In this document: piece after piece, positions 37,300 to 49,530 of the stretch | Position numbering within the stretch: position 1 is the first letter of the stretch | How the letters are laid out: every line of letters begins with the position of its first letter | Source of the DNA: Tubiluchus corallicola | Lineage: Eukaryota > Priapulida > Priapulimorpha > Priapulimorphida > Tubiluchidae | Length of the DNA stretch: 64,000 nucleotides | Assembly (NCBI GenBank): GCA_030141605.1 | Contig: JAQGDQ010000077.1 | Location: 274,001 to 338,000, forward strand | Direction of reading: 5' to 3' | The notes under the pieces: model-generated | Seen by the model: the letters and a program-made list of their open reading frames with translations, nothing else | Database searches by the model: none | Told to the model about the DNA's origin: nothing | Program-made: the position numbers and the translations under genes

Positions 37300-38060
37300 G
37301 TCCATAGGTAGATTAATAAATAAAAACACGGGAAAATTTTCGCAATAAAACTGGATAAATTTGTCCTTAGATCATGATAATTTTTACATTCAAGTACAAG
37401 ATTCATTTCGTCCTCAATTTTTCCTTCATTACCATGTTGACATATTTGATTCTTTCAGGTACCTTGGGTATTCTATGTCGGCCTAGTTGCATATACAAGT
37501 TGTGAGAACTGATGCGCAATTTAGTAAAGTTCGATCTTAGTCCATGATTATGTATAAAAAGAAGATACTTTTCGGTTTCAAATTCTTAATTAAATTTTGT
37601 ATAAGTTCTTAGTTTATTAGTTTCCCCTGTTTTGCCCGTTTCTTTTGTAACACATTCCTTCCAGTAAATTTTATAATTTGTTTGTAGCCCCCCTTAAAGC
37701 AAATAAAAAAATTTGGTTTGATCGACACTTTGCTGTTCCTAAACACGTGAAAAGCCCAAATGACGTGAAATGTTTCTTACGAATTGTAACCAGCATCCCG
37801 TATTTTGGTTAAGGAGATTTTTATTTTCTTCGTATGTTTGGTATGTCAATGTATTTTGTGGAGAGTTCAGTATTTTAAACCAGTATTTTATTGTCCTAAT
37901 TATAACGTCTACGTATAGAGCGAAATGACCCAGCTCTCCCCTGACCGCATGATTAACGGAAAATTTATTGACGCTAAGAACGAACTTACATAACTTTACA
38001 TTAAGTGATTCCAGGGGTATCATCGTACATATTTCAATTCAAACTTTATTATTTTTCGAT
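37300..38060 (-). mobile_element. LINE relic, C-terminal part of reverse transcriptase ORF
   Basis: The minus strand from about 38056 encodes the region after the reverse transcriptase domain of a non-LTR retrotransposon common in marine invertebrates. Recognisable segments are IPLESLNVKLCKFVLSVNK, AVRGELGHFALYVDVIIRTI and KYWFKILNS. After a stop at about 37740, in further broken frames, come KLRTYTKF, FETEKYLLFIHNHGLR and FTKLRISSHNLYMQLGRHR-type sequence. The usual zinc-knuckle-like CKLC...ECP ending is not recovered. Several stops and frameshifts make it a dead copy. It contributes no host function. Confidence 0.85.
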
Positions 38061-38159
38061 ATTTTCCTACTATTAAAGGAAAAAAGAGACCAACACTCTG
38101 AACTATATAATGCGATTGGTTTTATATTAAACCGTCAAATAAATGCGTTATAATTTTAT

Positions 38160-39270
38160 AGCTCATGTCCCCCGGAATTTTTACGTGAATTTGAAAAAAC
38201 TCTTCTTGCCCTTTTGCACAGTTCTTCTTTTGCCTTGGTAAGGAACTCGCTTGCATTAAAGTTTATCCTTAAGTAAATATAATTTTGAAGCCTACAAGCG
38301 GACGCTTGGCAAAATTCCTCTAAGGAAAATTCCATGCGGCATTCCTCACGAAAATGAAACACATTACTTTCTAGGACGCATTTCAAGCAAAAGTGTGTCG
38401 AGAACTTTCCTGAAGATTTTTCTCATGAGGAATTCTGCCGCCAAGTAATAGCTAGTTTGCGTCTTGGTTGAAATGAGACAAGTTCCATTTTTGTGAGTAT
38501 TCCTTGAGAAATTTACATTAAAATTTAAATTCTTAACTGTTTCTTATTTGATTATCGAACAACAATTATTTTTTACAAATCTTTTATTATAAATGATTTT
38601 TTCGTTTTATTAAGTTTACAATGTTGGTTATATCCGTGAAAACGAATAAATAACACATCAATATAATTATTATTCATTTATGTTCACAAACTACAAAGTG
38701 GTTAGTGGTTACAATAAAAGTGAACAGGTTTTCTAAAAAGTAAACATATTAGTTAGAATTTGGGTAAATTGCAATATTCAAAGGAAATGAATGGTGGAGT
38801 TAGCTGGACGTACGTTAGAAGCCGCCCGGTTTCTGAGTGAAATGTACTTTCTTTCTCTAAGGATTATCGCGAGAAATTATTTCTCTGAAAATATTTTGAT
38901 TCTCTGACAACAGTTTTTTGTTAATTTTCTTTGCGCCTTGGGTGTAAAATGGGCCTAAGAATATTATACTTTTTCATTTCTTATTAACTATTAGGAGTTA
39001 ATAAATTTACAGCACGATAATTTTCATACTCTCCGAGTGATAATACAGCAATATCCGTTCTGCAATTTTATTACTGTTGGAAGGCAACAAAAAAACTTGT
39101 GTAAAAATGCAAAGCACGCTTAATGTGGGTGGAGTTTTATTTCCCAATCTCACTTTGAAAAAACGTCACATTCGCAGTCTGCACTTCGGACTAATACGTT
39201 CTTATAATTTATCAGTAAGCAGGCAAGTAAGACGAATGAGCCAATTTAAGAAAGAATGAAATTACAAACA
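38160..39270. other. Non-coding DNA, no gene seen
   Basis: AT-rich. Around 38170-38450 there is a patch with repeated TTTCCT(C)AAGGAAAATTCC-like words, but no recognisable gene. The short minus-strand open frame at 38156-38386 has no domain. Confidence 0.45.
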
Positions 39271-39274
39271 CACG

Positions 39275-39425
39275 AATGTCAGACTAATGAACAAGCAAGC
39301 GAGTGAACAAACGAGCGAACGAACGAACGAACATACAAGCAAACAAACAAACAAACATGCGGATACACAAACAAACAGACAAATAGACAGACAAACCAAT
39401 AGACAAACTAAACAGATAAACTAAA
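39275..39425 (+). repeat. Degenerate ACAA/ACGA tetranucleotide tract
   Basis: About 150 bases of imperfect four-base units (GAACGAAC, AAACAAAC, AGACAAAT). A comparable tract occurs near 45170-45290. It is simple-sequence DNA with no coding potential. Confidence 0.85.
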
Positions 39426-39873
39426 AGTACTAGGTCTGCACAGGTAGTTAGCTAAGGTTTCCAAGCTAATATTTAATTACCAGAAACATTTTGACATTTT
39501 TGTTGGCGATAAAATGTATATTGTTTATCATACTTCAAAACTCCGAAATGGGATAAGAATTGAAAAATTATCCTCTTTTGCTTTAAAGTTATAGTAACAT
39601 TTTTATCATTGTTACTTAAGGTACCTTTATGTAAACGTTGGCAGTCGCAAGTCGTTGTATTTGTTACACAAATATGAATGATAAATAGGCAAACAGCCAT
39701 ATGCAGTAAAAGTGGATTTTGTATCGTATTTTTTGCTCTTAGGCAGACACAAACTAGAATTCTGTGCTCAGCTGGGGACCTACTTTAATGCTGATGTGTG
39801 TAGCGAGACCGGATTCTTGATGATCAGTAATAATCTCCTGAGATAAGACACTCAGCCGGTAGAGGCGTCTTAG

Positions 39874-40143
39874 CTACATCTGAATGTTAATAGGTCCTCC
39901 TAAAACGAAAAACAGCCAAGTCATTATAGCGAGTGAAACAGCCTGGGATGAGTATTGCACCAAAGATGTCATGAAACAAGCCTCTGACTGACTAGCAACG
40001 TCGTTGTTTAACCTCAACACGCTGTGAACACCCGGCCATTCATCTCGCCTCAGTGTACTTGCTTCGTGTTGTAAAGTAAAAAATATAAAAGGGTAGACAA
40101 TGATCCACATCATGATGACTTGTGTTCTTCTTTTAAGCGTCAT
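39874..40143 (-). CDS. Possible small secreted-protein ORF, unidentified
   Basis: A minus-strand ATG frame of 89 codons. Its start looks like a signal peptide: MTLKRRTQ is basic, a hydrophobic run VIMMWIIVYPFIFFTL follows, then a polar segment (STLRRDEWPGVH...). A second hydrophobic run (about residues 69-83) follows near the end. Base composition is more balanced than the surroundings. I recognise no family, see no convincing splice donor, and find no conserved dibasic-flanked peptide. The region just 3' (about 39800-39885) shares words with a dispersed repeat at 13375-13430, so part of this frame may be repeat-derived. A chance open frame remains quite possible. Confidence 0.18.
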   Translation of the reverse strand: MTLKRRTQVIMMWIIVYPFIFFTLQHEASTLRRDEWPGVHSVLRLNNDVASQSEACFMTSLVQYSSQAVSLAIMTWLFFVLGGPINIQM

Positions 40144-40439
40144 TTAGTCGGGAATTGTAACAAAATTAATGGGAGGAAGCATTTTGGCAAGAGACAGGAA
40201 ATTATTTTCATAATTAATCATTCAGCGATTGTATTCAACTTTCGTAAACTGCCGTGAAGCTATCCTGGTAAACGCGACTGTTTTCCAGAATGTGAGAGGA
40301 TCCAGAAAATCGATTAATAAAATGCTGTTGAGATTGAAATATGAGATTATGAAAATGGATCGGGTTATTATGAGACACAGGAAGTAGTCGTATGACAGTA
40401 GAATGACGCAATTACAATATGGGAGTTATAATTATGATC

Positions 40440-40610
40440 TCATTTGACTTCTAGTGCTTTATTATTATACGCTGTCAATGGATTGTTTGAGACAAGTTCC
40501 AAGACATTCTTGACTGCATCAACCGACTGACGACCAGCAGCCATAGCTTTCAAATACCAGCGACTCCAGCGATTAGCTGTCAACGACTGGCGTCTGCGTG
40601 CACCACATGT
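40440..40610 (-). CDS. Possible terminal exon of an unidentified minus-strand gene
   Basis: On the minus strand a possible acceptor (GTGCACGCAG) is followed by an open frame of about 50 codons ending in TGA. It reads NRWSRWYLKAMAAGRQ...VDAVKNVLELVSNNP... The composition looks more coding-like than most open stretches here (mixed third positions, amphipathic pattern). The polypyrimidine tract before the acceptor is poor and no upstream exon was found. I do not recognise the protein. It could also be a remnant of a mobile element. Confidence 0.2.
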   Translation of the reverse strand, partial: TCGARRRQSLTANRWSRWYLKAMAAGRQSVDAVKNVLELVSNNPLTAYNNKALEVK

Positions 40611-40639
40611 TTTTGAATCATTAGAAAGCAATAACAATA

Positions 40640-42335
40640 TGATAAAACAAAAAAGAAAGTAATACCTATATTTTTCTTTAAATCTCCAGTCAACGAAACA
40701 GTTTTGTTTGATTAATTTATTTATTTACTACTCATTTTCTCATCACAAAGGAAGAAGACAGTTTTTGTACTTGTCGCTTTACATGCTCGTAATGAGTGTT
40801 TACTATTTTCCTCGTCTGGATTTCTTTTGCTACCTCGTCTGAACGCTAATGATTAGCTTTGTTTCTTACTGATATGTTAAATTAAGACTGTGAACATATG
40901 AATGGAAATTTTTAACTAATTTTTGCAAAACAATTTTAGGACATATGATCGAACTGTCAATACTTAATAGTGAAAAGAGGCAGTTTTCAGTCCATCTTGC
41001 GGAAAATGTACGAAGGTGGATGAAAATCTTTCTACTACCGCTAAGCGCGGTCGCTAGTGTACGAGAGAGAATTTTTTTAGCTATACAGAAGAAAATCTGT
41101 CTGTGTGTCTGTCATGTATTATTTATGCACGCCCACCTGCTGCAGCGTAAAGCCAAATATGGTTTATCATGAGAACTAATATAACCACGGGAGAACTTCA
41201 CGTTAAAGTCACCGTCGCCGCCCGCCTCCAACATGGCTGCCAGCATGGTACTTATATCACATTATATTACAGGGTCACACAAAAAGTAACTTCTTCTTAA
41301 ATATACTATAGAACCGATATTTATCTATTTATCAAATTTGTACACACATTTAAAAGAATAAAGTAGAAGCATTATAGAACTTGCTCACCAATTTTTGCTA
41401 AGAAAGTCCAAAAATTAAGCTTTTTATGCTTGATATTATCATTAACCCATTGATATAAATAAAAGAACAAATGTTAGCATGATTGTATTGCCTTTATGAA
41501 CTATTTTTTTTCATTTTATTCATTTATTCATTTATTTCATTACTTTATTTTTCAGATTTCCAAAATCTTTTCTATTCACAAGTGTCTTAGTCTCGTCAGT
41601 TTTCCTGATGAACGCTTGACCATTTCTTATTGGGAAACTCTCTCATCAGTCTTTTTGCGCCAAATCCATATCACTGTTGTAGTGTTTAATAATTATTTTG
41701 TCTTCTTTTGTAAGCGGCATAGGTTTATATTTCAAAATTTAGAAATTTCATATACAGTGATAAAATCAAATAAAATAAATGAGACTACGAATAAAATAAA
41801 ATCAATACATCCATAAACACAATACAATTTTACTAATATATATAGTTGTGGATACACCCAGTATAAAACATCCAAAAGACATTGCTAAATTAATTAATTC
41901 AGTATAAAAGTGATTCCAAGCAACAAGAAATAATTAACAAGCGTAAATAGTAAGTTACAGCAGTTTAAATAAAAATATTTTATGTCAAAAAATATTATGC
42001 CAAAAATCGCCTAGTCCATATCTAATTTATAGCAAAAATAGTAGATAGATAGATAGATATATAGATAGATCGTAGATTCTTGCATTAATTTACACGAGAA
42101 AGATAATAGAATTTAAATTAGCAAAGGTTACAAATTGGTGACTAAAGTGGCATCCTGGATAACAAAACAAAAACAGCAATGTTGCGTTCTTCAGAATTAA
42201 AAAGTCGTAGAGAAAAAGCTATGATACACTCGTGAATGTATCTGTAATGCAATAAATTTAAAAAAGTTAAACTAAAAATATTTCGAAAACGTTCACAATG
42301 GGGGAGGGGCGTCAGCATTCACGCTAGTTTTCTCA

Positions 42336-42393
<58 letters not shown>

Positions 42394-44434
42394 TTATTTC
42401 GCAAATTATTATTTACTAATTATTATTATTTATTATTATTTGCAGTACATAATACAGAGGTAAACGGATATATATATAGATAATTAGTAACGGTAGAAAT
42501 ATAAACAAAAGAATATTACACTATATACAATTTTGAATTAGTTAGTTAGTAAATACAAAAGCATCTCATTCAGTTCTTTGCTAGTGAAACCAGAAGAGAA
42601 AAGAAAAACGAAAAAGAAAAGAGGGAGAGGGTACCGGAAAGGTTGAGAAGAGAGACAATAAAATGTAAAGACAGAGTAGGAGAGACAGAGTGAGTGAGTG
42701 AGATGATATTGATGACATAATTTCTGTACTGATGACAGAAAGAGAGAGAATGAGTGAGTGAGTGAGTGAGTGTGAGAGAAAGTATGTGTGTGAGAGACCG
42801 AGGTGGTAAGAAACATACGTTTTTGTTCGAGTAGACCTGTCTGCATAATATCAGATTCTTACCACGTGTTAATGACAGGAACTGCTGGAAAGACTGTGCT
42901 TAAGCAGCCGATCCGTCTCAACGTTTTCGCTGGCAAATATACTAATAACAGGCTGATCAGTAACCATAACAGATTGGCGAGCGAAGACTGCCTTACTTTA
43001 TCCAGCCTACTACAGCGCGAACGCAGGTTCTCATTTTACATAATGTAGCATATAATGCCTACTAGTAAAGTCTTTGTCTTTCTGTTAGCTCATTTAACAG
43101 AAAAAAATACTGAAAAATGAGCAAACGAATATTACATGATTTCACACGATTGCTTTTTAGAAACTTGAAAAATAGTGATTACAGATATTGTTGCTACTGT
43201 TGCTGCTCATGCTTTTGCTACTGCTGGCAGTGCTATTGATTGCTATTATTGCTATAGTTGCTATTTATTTTAATCCAATGATGTTAATAAGAAGAACGAC
43301 GATAACAACGACGATTGTGATGATGATGAGGGTCACGATGCTAAAGAAATTCAACATCAGTGTTTGTTAAGCAAACGAAAAAATTCCCAGAAAACTTTGC
43401 TTCCTCTTTAGTTTCTTGCTAACTATACCATAACCTACAGCCTATAGAATCTCGGTACACAGTGATCAGCCATAATAATGTGTACAGGCATTATTCAGCA
43501 TTAACATCGTCCTCACAGCTTTACAGAGTCCCGTCATGTGGCAATAACTTATTATCGTAATATTCAGAGCGAGGCTTTTCATTAACCCGTGCGCATGCGC
43601 AAACAGACCGAAATTTGGCTTCCAGCTATAACGCTTTAAAGTATTGGCGATGTTTTTGACTAGTCGGCGATAAAAATTTTCAGCGAACGCGATATGGAAA
43701 ATCCGTGATTTATGTGTGTTAATTAAAGCGACGTCATGTTGTTCTACACAATAAGAATAAAATGAATAATGATGACTCAACTGAAAGAAAAACGTTTTTG
43801 TGAAGATAATGTTTCTTTCCTTCTAAGTATGTAAAGTATTTTACGGTGGTATCGCTCTGTCCGGTTTAGAAACATTATTATTATATTTATTATATATATT
43901 ATTATTATTATTATTATTATTGTTGTTGTTGTTAGAAAGCTATTTCATAGTTCTGTTTTTGGAGACTAAAGGCGTTATTGACTATAGTCTTTCAGGGAAA
44001 TGTCGCGAAACACTTTACGATACTTTTTGATTTTCACAGGTGTTATAGGCAAGCGGTCGTTGATCAGAAAAGAAGCCAGATTTTTCCTCGAACTCGATCT
44101 TTATTGGGATTTTTACCTTTTGCTTCAATGCCGTTAATCACGCAAATTCGAAACAATTCCCAGGTCGTTGAAATCCAGTACACTAAAAAACGCGAAAGGG
44201 CCGGTATTTCAAACCACTACTTAATATGAGATAATCGTGTTATTACACTTTCACGTCTAATGAATAGTTAACGATAAACCTTTTGTTATTATAATAAATT
44301 ATGTTTGGTACTGATCAGTGAATAAGATTTCTCGCTTAGTAAATACTTAACAATTTTTTTATGACCAGTGTTTTCAAAAACCATCGCCTTGATTGCTGTG
44401 TTGTGAGTCTATTAAATGGTTTTAGCTGTCTGCA
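40640..44434. other. Upstream region of the receptor gene, no other gene seen
   Basis: Contains simple repeats: AGAT tract near 42045-42070, CATA/TA array at 42333-42390, GAGT/GAGA tract around 42680-42795, and ATT/GTT array near 43885-43935. No TATA box or 5' UTR exon could be assigned to the receptor gene. Confidence 0.5.
42333..42390 (+). repeat. CATA array followed by TA array
   Basis: Perfect (CATA)n for about 30 bases runs into (TA)n for about 27 bases. Confidence 0.95.
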
Positions 44435-44783
44435 ATGGAGATAGAAAATGTAACAGACTTTTATGACAGAAATGGAACTGATCCATATGTTCTGCACAAT
44501 AGAACGTTTGCGTACGAACCACGACCATTCACGGACATGGATATCGTTCGAATTATCCTGTACGCCATCATCTTCATTCTGTCTGTTTGCGGAAACACGC
44601 TAGTCATTCTCACGCTGGTCCAAAACAAGCGGATGAGGACGGTGACCAACGTCTTCTTGTTGAATTTGACCATCAGTGATCTTCTGCTCTGTATATTTTG
44701 CATGCCCATAACTCTGGTTGGAGCCTTACTACAGAACTGGATATTCCGAGCAGCTATGTGTACTCTCATTATGTACTTCCAAG
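44435..44783 (+). CDS. CCKR: CCK/sulfakinin receptor-like GPCR, exon 1 (N-terminus to start of TM3)
   Basis: 116 codons plus one base, from ATG to the donor CAAG followed by GTATGA. The extracellular N-terminus has three N-glycosylation sites (Asn5, Asn13, Asn22). TM1 (about residues 37-63) carries the GNTLVI signature. It is followed by the loop KRMRTVTN and by TM2 with LNLTISDLL, which holds the conserved Asp, and by FCMP. The exon ends in WIFRAAMCTLIMYFQ, which carries the Cys that pairs with extracellular loop 2 in class A receptors. The order and wording match cholecystokinin and sulfakinin receptors closely. The start is the first in-frame ATG after upstream stops and gives a normal-length N-terminus. 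The ligand (a CCK/sulfakinin-type peptide) is inferred from the family. The intron is phase 1. Confidence 0.95.
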
Positions 44784-46034
44784 GTATGAAAGTGTGACTG
44801 TTATATGTTTTTTTCCGAGTGGGCTGCAGTCTCACATGACGTTCCTCTTCCTCATTTCTTAACAATCTATTTCTACATATTTCCAATACGGGAAAACCAG
44901 AAGAAATAAATATACCTGGAAAATTACAAGAAAAGTCGTTCAGTTTAGAATTAAGAACACTTATTTTACAATCTAGTAGCCATAAATAAAAAATAATTTA
45001 ATATATTAAATGCTAAAAAAGACACTTATACCTGCTTTTAAGTCTATGGGGATCTATCTTTTCTGACATGCACCGCTGTATTCCATCACCTAAAAATATG
45101 CCAGTTGGCTTATTTTGTTTTGAACTCATTTTGCTGTCAGACAAAGCATCAACGAGCATGCTCAACAATAGCAAATGACTAAGTAATGAATTAGCATATA
45201 AACTGGCTGGAAGATGAACGAATGGATGCAAGAGTAGCAAAAACAAGCAAAAACAATGATCTAACAAACAGGCAAACAAACAACATGCAAATAACGATTA
45301 CGCAGTTGTATTTATTTTTTTCAATGCCAAACTTCATTTTAGCGATAGTGCTACAATGAAAACTGTAATTTACATTTAAAAAACGTGGTTTAAACGTTAC
45401 ACAAAAGCATGCTATACTTATTTATACGTAATTAAATAATTACGTTGATGTGAATCATCATTGGTTATTTACTTTGCTAATTGATTTTTCCTTTTATGAT
45501 ACACTGAAATGCACCAGAGTTGATGAGAAAAATTTATCACTTCTAGTGACGAGTGGGTAAAATTAATAATAGTCTGTAAACAAAGCTATTGTGGGTTTGT
45601 TCAATACGGAAAACTTGTTAACCAGGTAACTGCTGGTACGGGCTGCCGCTCGATGTCACACAGCACACGAGAAATTTATTGTGAAAAAACTTAAATTATT
45701 TTGTTACGTTCACCATCAAATTTTAATTCAGTAAGAAGGCGTGGTGCTGTTCTCATATCTGCGGGCAGAAATTTAATGAAATTTCATTCCAACGGTTAAA
45801 ATTTTGAAATAGGCTTACATGCAGTTAAGCAAATTTATTACTGTTAGTTGGTAACGAACGGATCGTGAATAATTTGAAAGTTGAGGATCTAGTTCACTTA
45901 CACATCTAATGACAGCTCATTTGAGTCCACTATTTTGACACTCGCCAAAAAGCACTTTTCACTTGTTTACTTCCATTTTTTATATACACGTATATACTTT
46001 CCATTAAAATGTTGCGTATTTAAGAATGTATGGT

Positions 46035-46220
46035 ACTTCGTCAGTGCACAAATTGCCAGTGATACAGTTCGCTTGTGGTACATTTCGCCGATGGTGCATT
46101 TCGACAGTGATACAACTTGCCAGTAGTAGAGTTCTCCACTGGTTATACTATTATCTTTTTCCTTTAACAAAATGTTTTAGTTTGTTTATGGTACAGTTCG
46201 CTAGTACAAATAAGAAAGAA
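46035..46220 (+). repeat. 16-base minisatellite array (TTCGCCAGTGGTACAG type)
   Basis: Successive imperfect units such as TTGCCAGTGATACAG, TTCGCTTGTGGTACAT, TTCGCCGATGGTGCAT and TTCGACAGTGATACAA. It ends with the non-repeat text CTTTTTCCTTTAACAAAATGTTT that also follows the array at 58.85-59.23 kb, so the two are related insertions. Confidence 0.8.
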
Positions 46221-47379
46221 AATGCATACCCGGTAGTGAATTAACCAGCAAGCAGATACCGTGATCTTTAGACCATTTTTCAAAAAATTAGCGAAAGGGG
46301 TTAAAAACACAAAAAACAAAATGGCCGCCAAGTTTTTGTACAAATAACGTAAATTAAGAAACATTTTCAGAAAATTTGACATTAAGAAATCAATATGACA
46401 TCCATTCCGACGTAGTTCAGGATGAAGAACACATACTGTGCCACAGTGTGAAAAGTGAACATTTTAGAGAACTTTATAGCTATTTGCACTTTACTAATAT
46501 ACAGTCATTATACAATAGTTGGACCAACATAATCTGATGCATTATGATTATGAGCGTTTTAATATTTTCAAATAATCTTATTTTTGCTATAACAAGCCTA
46601 GCTTGCAATTCTTGAAATTATTTGTAACTGCTTTGAATGGACTGTCACCAGTCAATAAATTTACAACTACTACTACTAGTCGGGCCCGAGGTACCCATTT
46701 CTGTAATTTCCATTTCAAAATTGTCTGCCGTTTTCAAAATGGCTCCCACGCGATAACAAAATAATGCCGACCATGCAGCTACATTTACCGTTTCATCATA
46801 AGATTCATTATATAAACAAAAAACAAACATCTGGATCTTTTCGAATCCAGAAAGTTGCTACTAGCCTCAAAATAATGCAAACAGCACAATAAATAAAAAC
46901 CAAAATAGTCAATGAGATAATTGTCTAGCAGAATGGTGAAAAACTAGGTATTTTCGCTTAAGTTACAAAACTTTGTACAATGTTAAAACTTAATCAAGGT
47001 GACTAATTTTTGATATAAGACCAATCGAACATCATCCAATATGGCTGCCATTTTCAAAACTGTAAACAAGATCGATGACTGTAATTGCTAGTTTTTGAAG
47101 CCATGTAATGCCATATCCTAATTGTTGGCGCAGTTAATATGACAACTTTGTTGTCAAAATATAGGTTAGGTTTTCAATTTCAAGGAAACAATTTCTGATG
47201 CTCAGAAACACCTATGACATCACCTCAGTTAGGATTTCAAGATGGCTGCCAAAATACTTGTAGCCGCTTCAGTAATATATTCGCTACATTGCCAGACCTA
47301 AGGTAAATTGGACGATGGTATTAGTATCTATATGTAGGCTTTAACGGTCAAGGATTTAGGGTAGTACCAATATGACCAA

Positions 47380-47800
47380 CATTTTCAAAATGGCCGAAAA
47401 GGTAGATGTTGCTAGCTTACAAAAACCATATCTTATACCATGTAAAAATGTGAATGTCATTGATTCTGAAAAAAAATCAGCTCTGCAAGCAATCCATGCC
47501 AATACCAGACCAGACTTCAGTTTTTACAGAAAGAGAAAAAGGTGTCTTGGCCCGCATAACAGATCTAGTTGCATTTTTAAGAAATACTACTAGAGCAATA
47601 ACTATTGACAGAACTGATGTCTGTGCTGCAACGTTTCGTTGTACTCCTGTACTACAAAGCTGGCACATTGACATCAGTTGGCAAAGCATGTAAAGGCTTA
47701 TTTCTTAGAAAGGAAAAGCTTTTTGGTGACAATTCCTCCAATATAAACCACACTGTTGTGGCACACCACAAGAGTGGTATATTAGGCTGGCACTGTTGGT
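47380..47800 (+). pseudogene. Degenerate repeat-derived coding remnant
   Basis: Two adjoining plus-strand frames hold protein-like text. The first is DSEKKSALQAI...RPDFSF near 47463-47525. The second reads RFVVLLYYKAGTLTSVGKA, then CKGLFLRKEKLF and a decayed HHKSGILGWHCW, within 47605-47800. This resembles an uncharacterised protein family I recall as abundant and repeat-associated in corals, lancelets and molluscs (consensus like RFVVLLYDRTS...ARK.LF..K...P...AL..H..RAAYQAG). The frame changes and the expected PPT/RAAYQAG core is damaged, so the copy is dead. The assignment is from memory and the exact family name is uncertain. Confidence 0.45.
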
Positions 47801-48123
47801 CAAGATATAAAAATAACATTTTTATCTAACTGTGCTTGTGCTTACTTTTAAGTATAGCAGGACCAATCGGGGCTTTCATTTCCTGACATCCTGTGTATAC
47901 ATGTTCTGTTCTCCTTCACATGAAATCAAAGCAATAATGGTTTTTCTCGTTTGCTGTTCGAGATCGCTTACCGAATGTATTGTTCACAAATAAAACTTAC
48001 ATGGTCAAATTATTAAGACTGGCTATGTTAGGAAAAACGCCTCAAAAATTTATAGAAACACTTTTTCCAGAATTTGGGCGTAAGATTATTTTAAGCATAA
48101 TATATAGATGACACTCATCCTGT

Positions 48124-48183
<60 letters not shown>

Positions 48184-48234
48184 AAAATAACAACAACAAC
48201 GATAATAATAGTAATAATAATAATAATAATAATT
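48124..48234 (+). repeat. CAA microsatellite passing into AAT
   Basis: (CAA)n of about 19 units is followed by interrupted (CAA)(AAT) units. It is similar in structure to the tract at 31043-31165. Confidence 0.96.
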
Positions 48235-48349
48235 TTAGAAGTTTCAGAAGCAAGCAGAGCGAACAGTAGGATTTACGAACTTACAAAAGAAAAACATTAA
48301 CGTTAAAATAGAAAAGCAACATGAAATGTATACTGGAGAATGGCGAACT

Positions 48350-48435
48350 GAAACATCTTTGTAAAAGAATAAAGTAGAGAAACTTTGCTGACGAAATGTA
48401 CTACTGGCGAAATGTCAACTGGCGATATGAGAGGA
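48350..48435 (-). repeat. Short 16-base minisatellite array, reverse orientation
   Basis: Plus-strand units read GGCGAACTGAAACATC, GACGAAATGTACTACT, GGCGAAATGTCAACT and GGCGATATGAGAGG. This is the reverse complement of the TTCGCCAGTGGTACAG repeat. The intervening TTTGTAAAAGAATAAAGTAGAG text also has counterparts in the arrays near 59 and 60.2 kb. Confidence 0.7.
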
Positions 48436-49414
48436 TGCCTTTATTAACTATATTCAACAGTCAACGAACTTTTTAAGCTGTAATAAAGATTCATGGAATC
48501 CCCTTCCTTAAATTATCGTAATTTTGCTTTATTTAACGTCTGTATAAAATTTTAATTCAATTGTTTTTGAATTTTTTATTTTCGTTTTTAATCAGTACAG
48601 CAGTTATTACGAAACCAATTTCACACCGTGTTTAGGGGGTGTTTGAGAGCTGCCTATGTACGTTATTAGCGTCTCATATTTGTGTTACACCAATTATTGT
48701 TCCCAGTATTCGAGTAATTTGTCATTTGGGTATTCTTTGCTAATCAGTGTCTATAATGAGACACGATAAGTTACACAGGATACGGTCTGAAGCGCAATTA
48801 TTATTACGAAAGAAGCGCACACATGCGTTTGCTTATATTTCTCGAAAGACAGGAAAAAGTATTATAAAACTGCCAAGTCTTCAAATTGCCAAGTGAATTA
48901 TTCATTGGTTGCTTATCATGTTATCAACAGCGCGATGTTTTCCCCAAGTTTTGAAATACTGCAGGCCCAAATGCACCCGCTGTGCGACAGCTAATTAACA
49001 GACGCAGGGAAAATCTCAGGAATGTGGCAAATGTATATGCCGGCTTTTATAATAACTTTCAATAGTAGCGAGTAAATAAGATTTTGCAATAGCAAAATCT
49101 TCTTTTCTCGTTTAATAACTCGTTAGTAAATAATGGGTGGCTGTCGCGAAAATTGCCTCCATGTGGTTTCACCTCCCATTCTGGCTTCTGCGACATACTA
49201 CTAATACTTACTATCCGTAGCAGAGAGATACCACTTATACCTTAGTTTGCGGCGCCGCTGATAACTGTAATTATTAATGCGACATATTGTAACTATAAAT
49301 GATGTAACATTACGTAACGCAAATGCTAAACCACGCCAGCCAAAATATTAAAATACACTTTTCTATTATTTAGATAAATGCGGTAAAATTAATGTCCATC
49401 CCTTTCTCTCTGTG

Positions 49415-49415
<1 letters not shown>

Positions 49416-49464
<49 letters not shown>

Positions 49465-49530
49465 TTTTTCTTTCTCTCTGTCTTGTTTTTCTTCTCTCTC
49501 ACTCTTTGTTGTACTTGTCCTGTTTCTATC
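49416..49530 (+). repeat. CT microsatellite with pyrimidine-rich flank
   Basis: Pure (TC)n of about 45 bases at 49416-49461 is followed by TTTC/TCTC-rich sequence. Open frames across it are repeat artefacts. Confidence 0.95.

Noticed and set aside
44461-44886. A 141-codon minus-strand frame opposite receptor exon 1
   Set aside because: Shadow of the conserved receptor coding sequence on the other strand. It has no recognisable motifs of its own.
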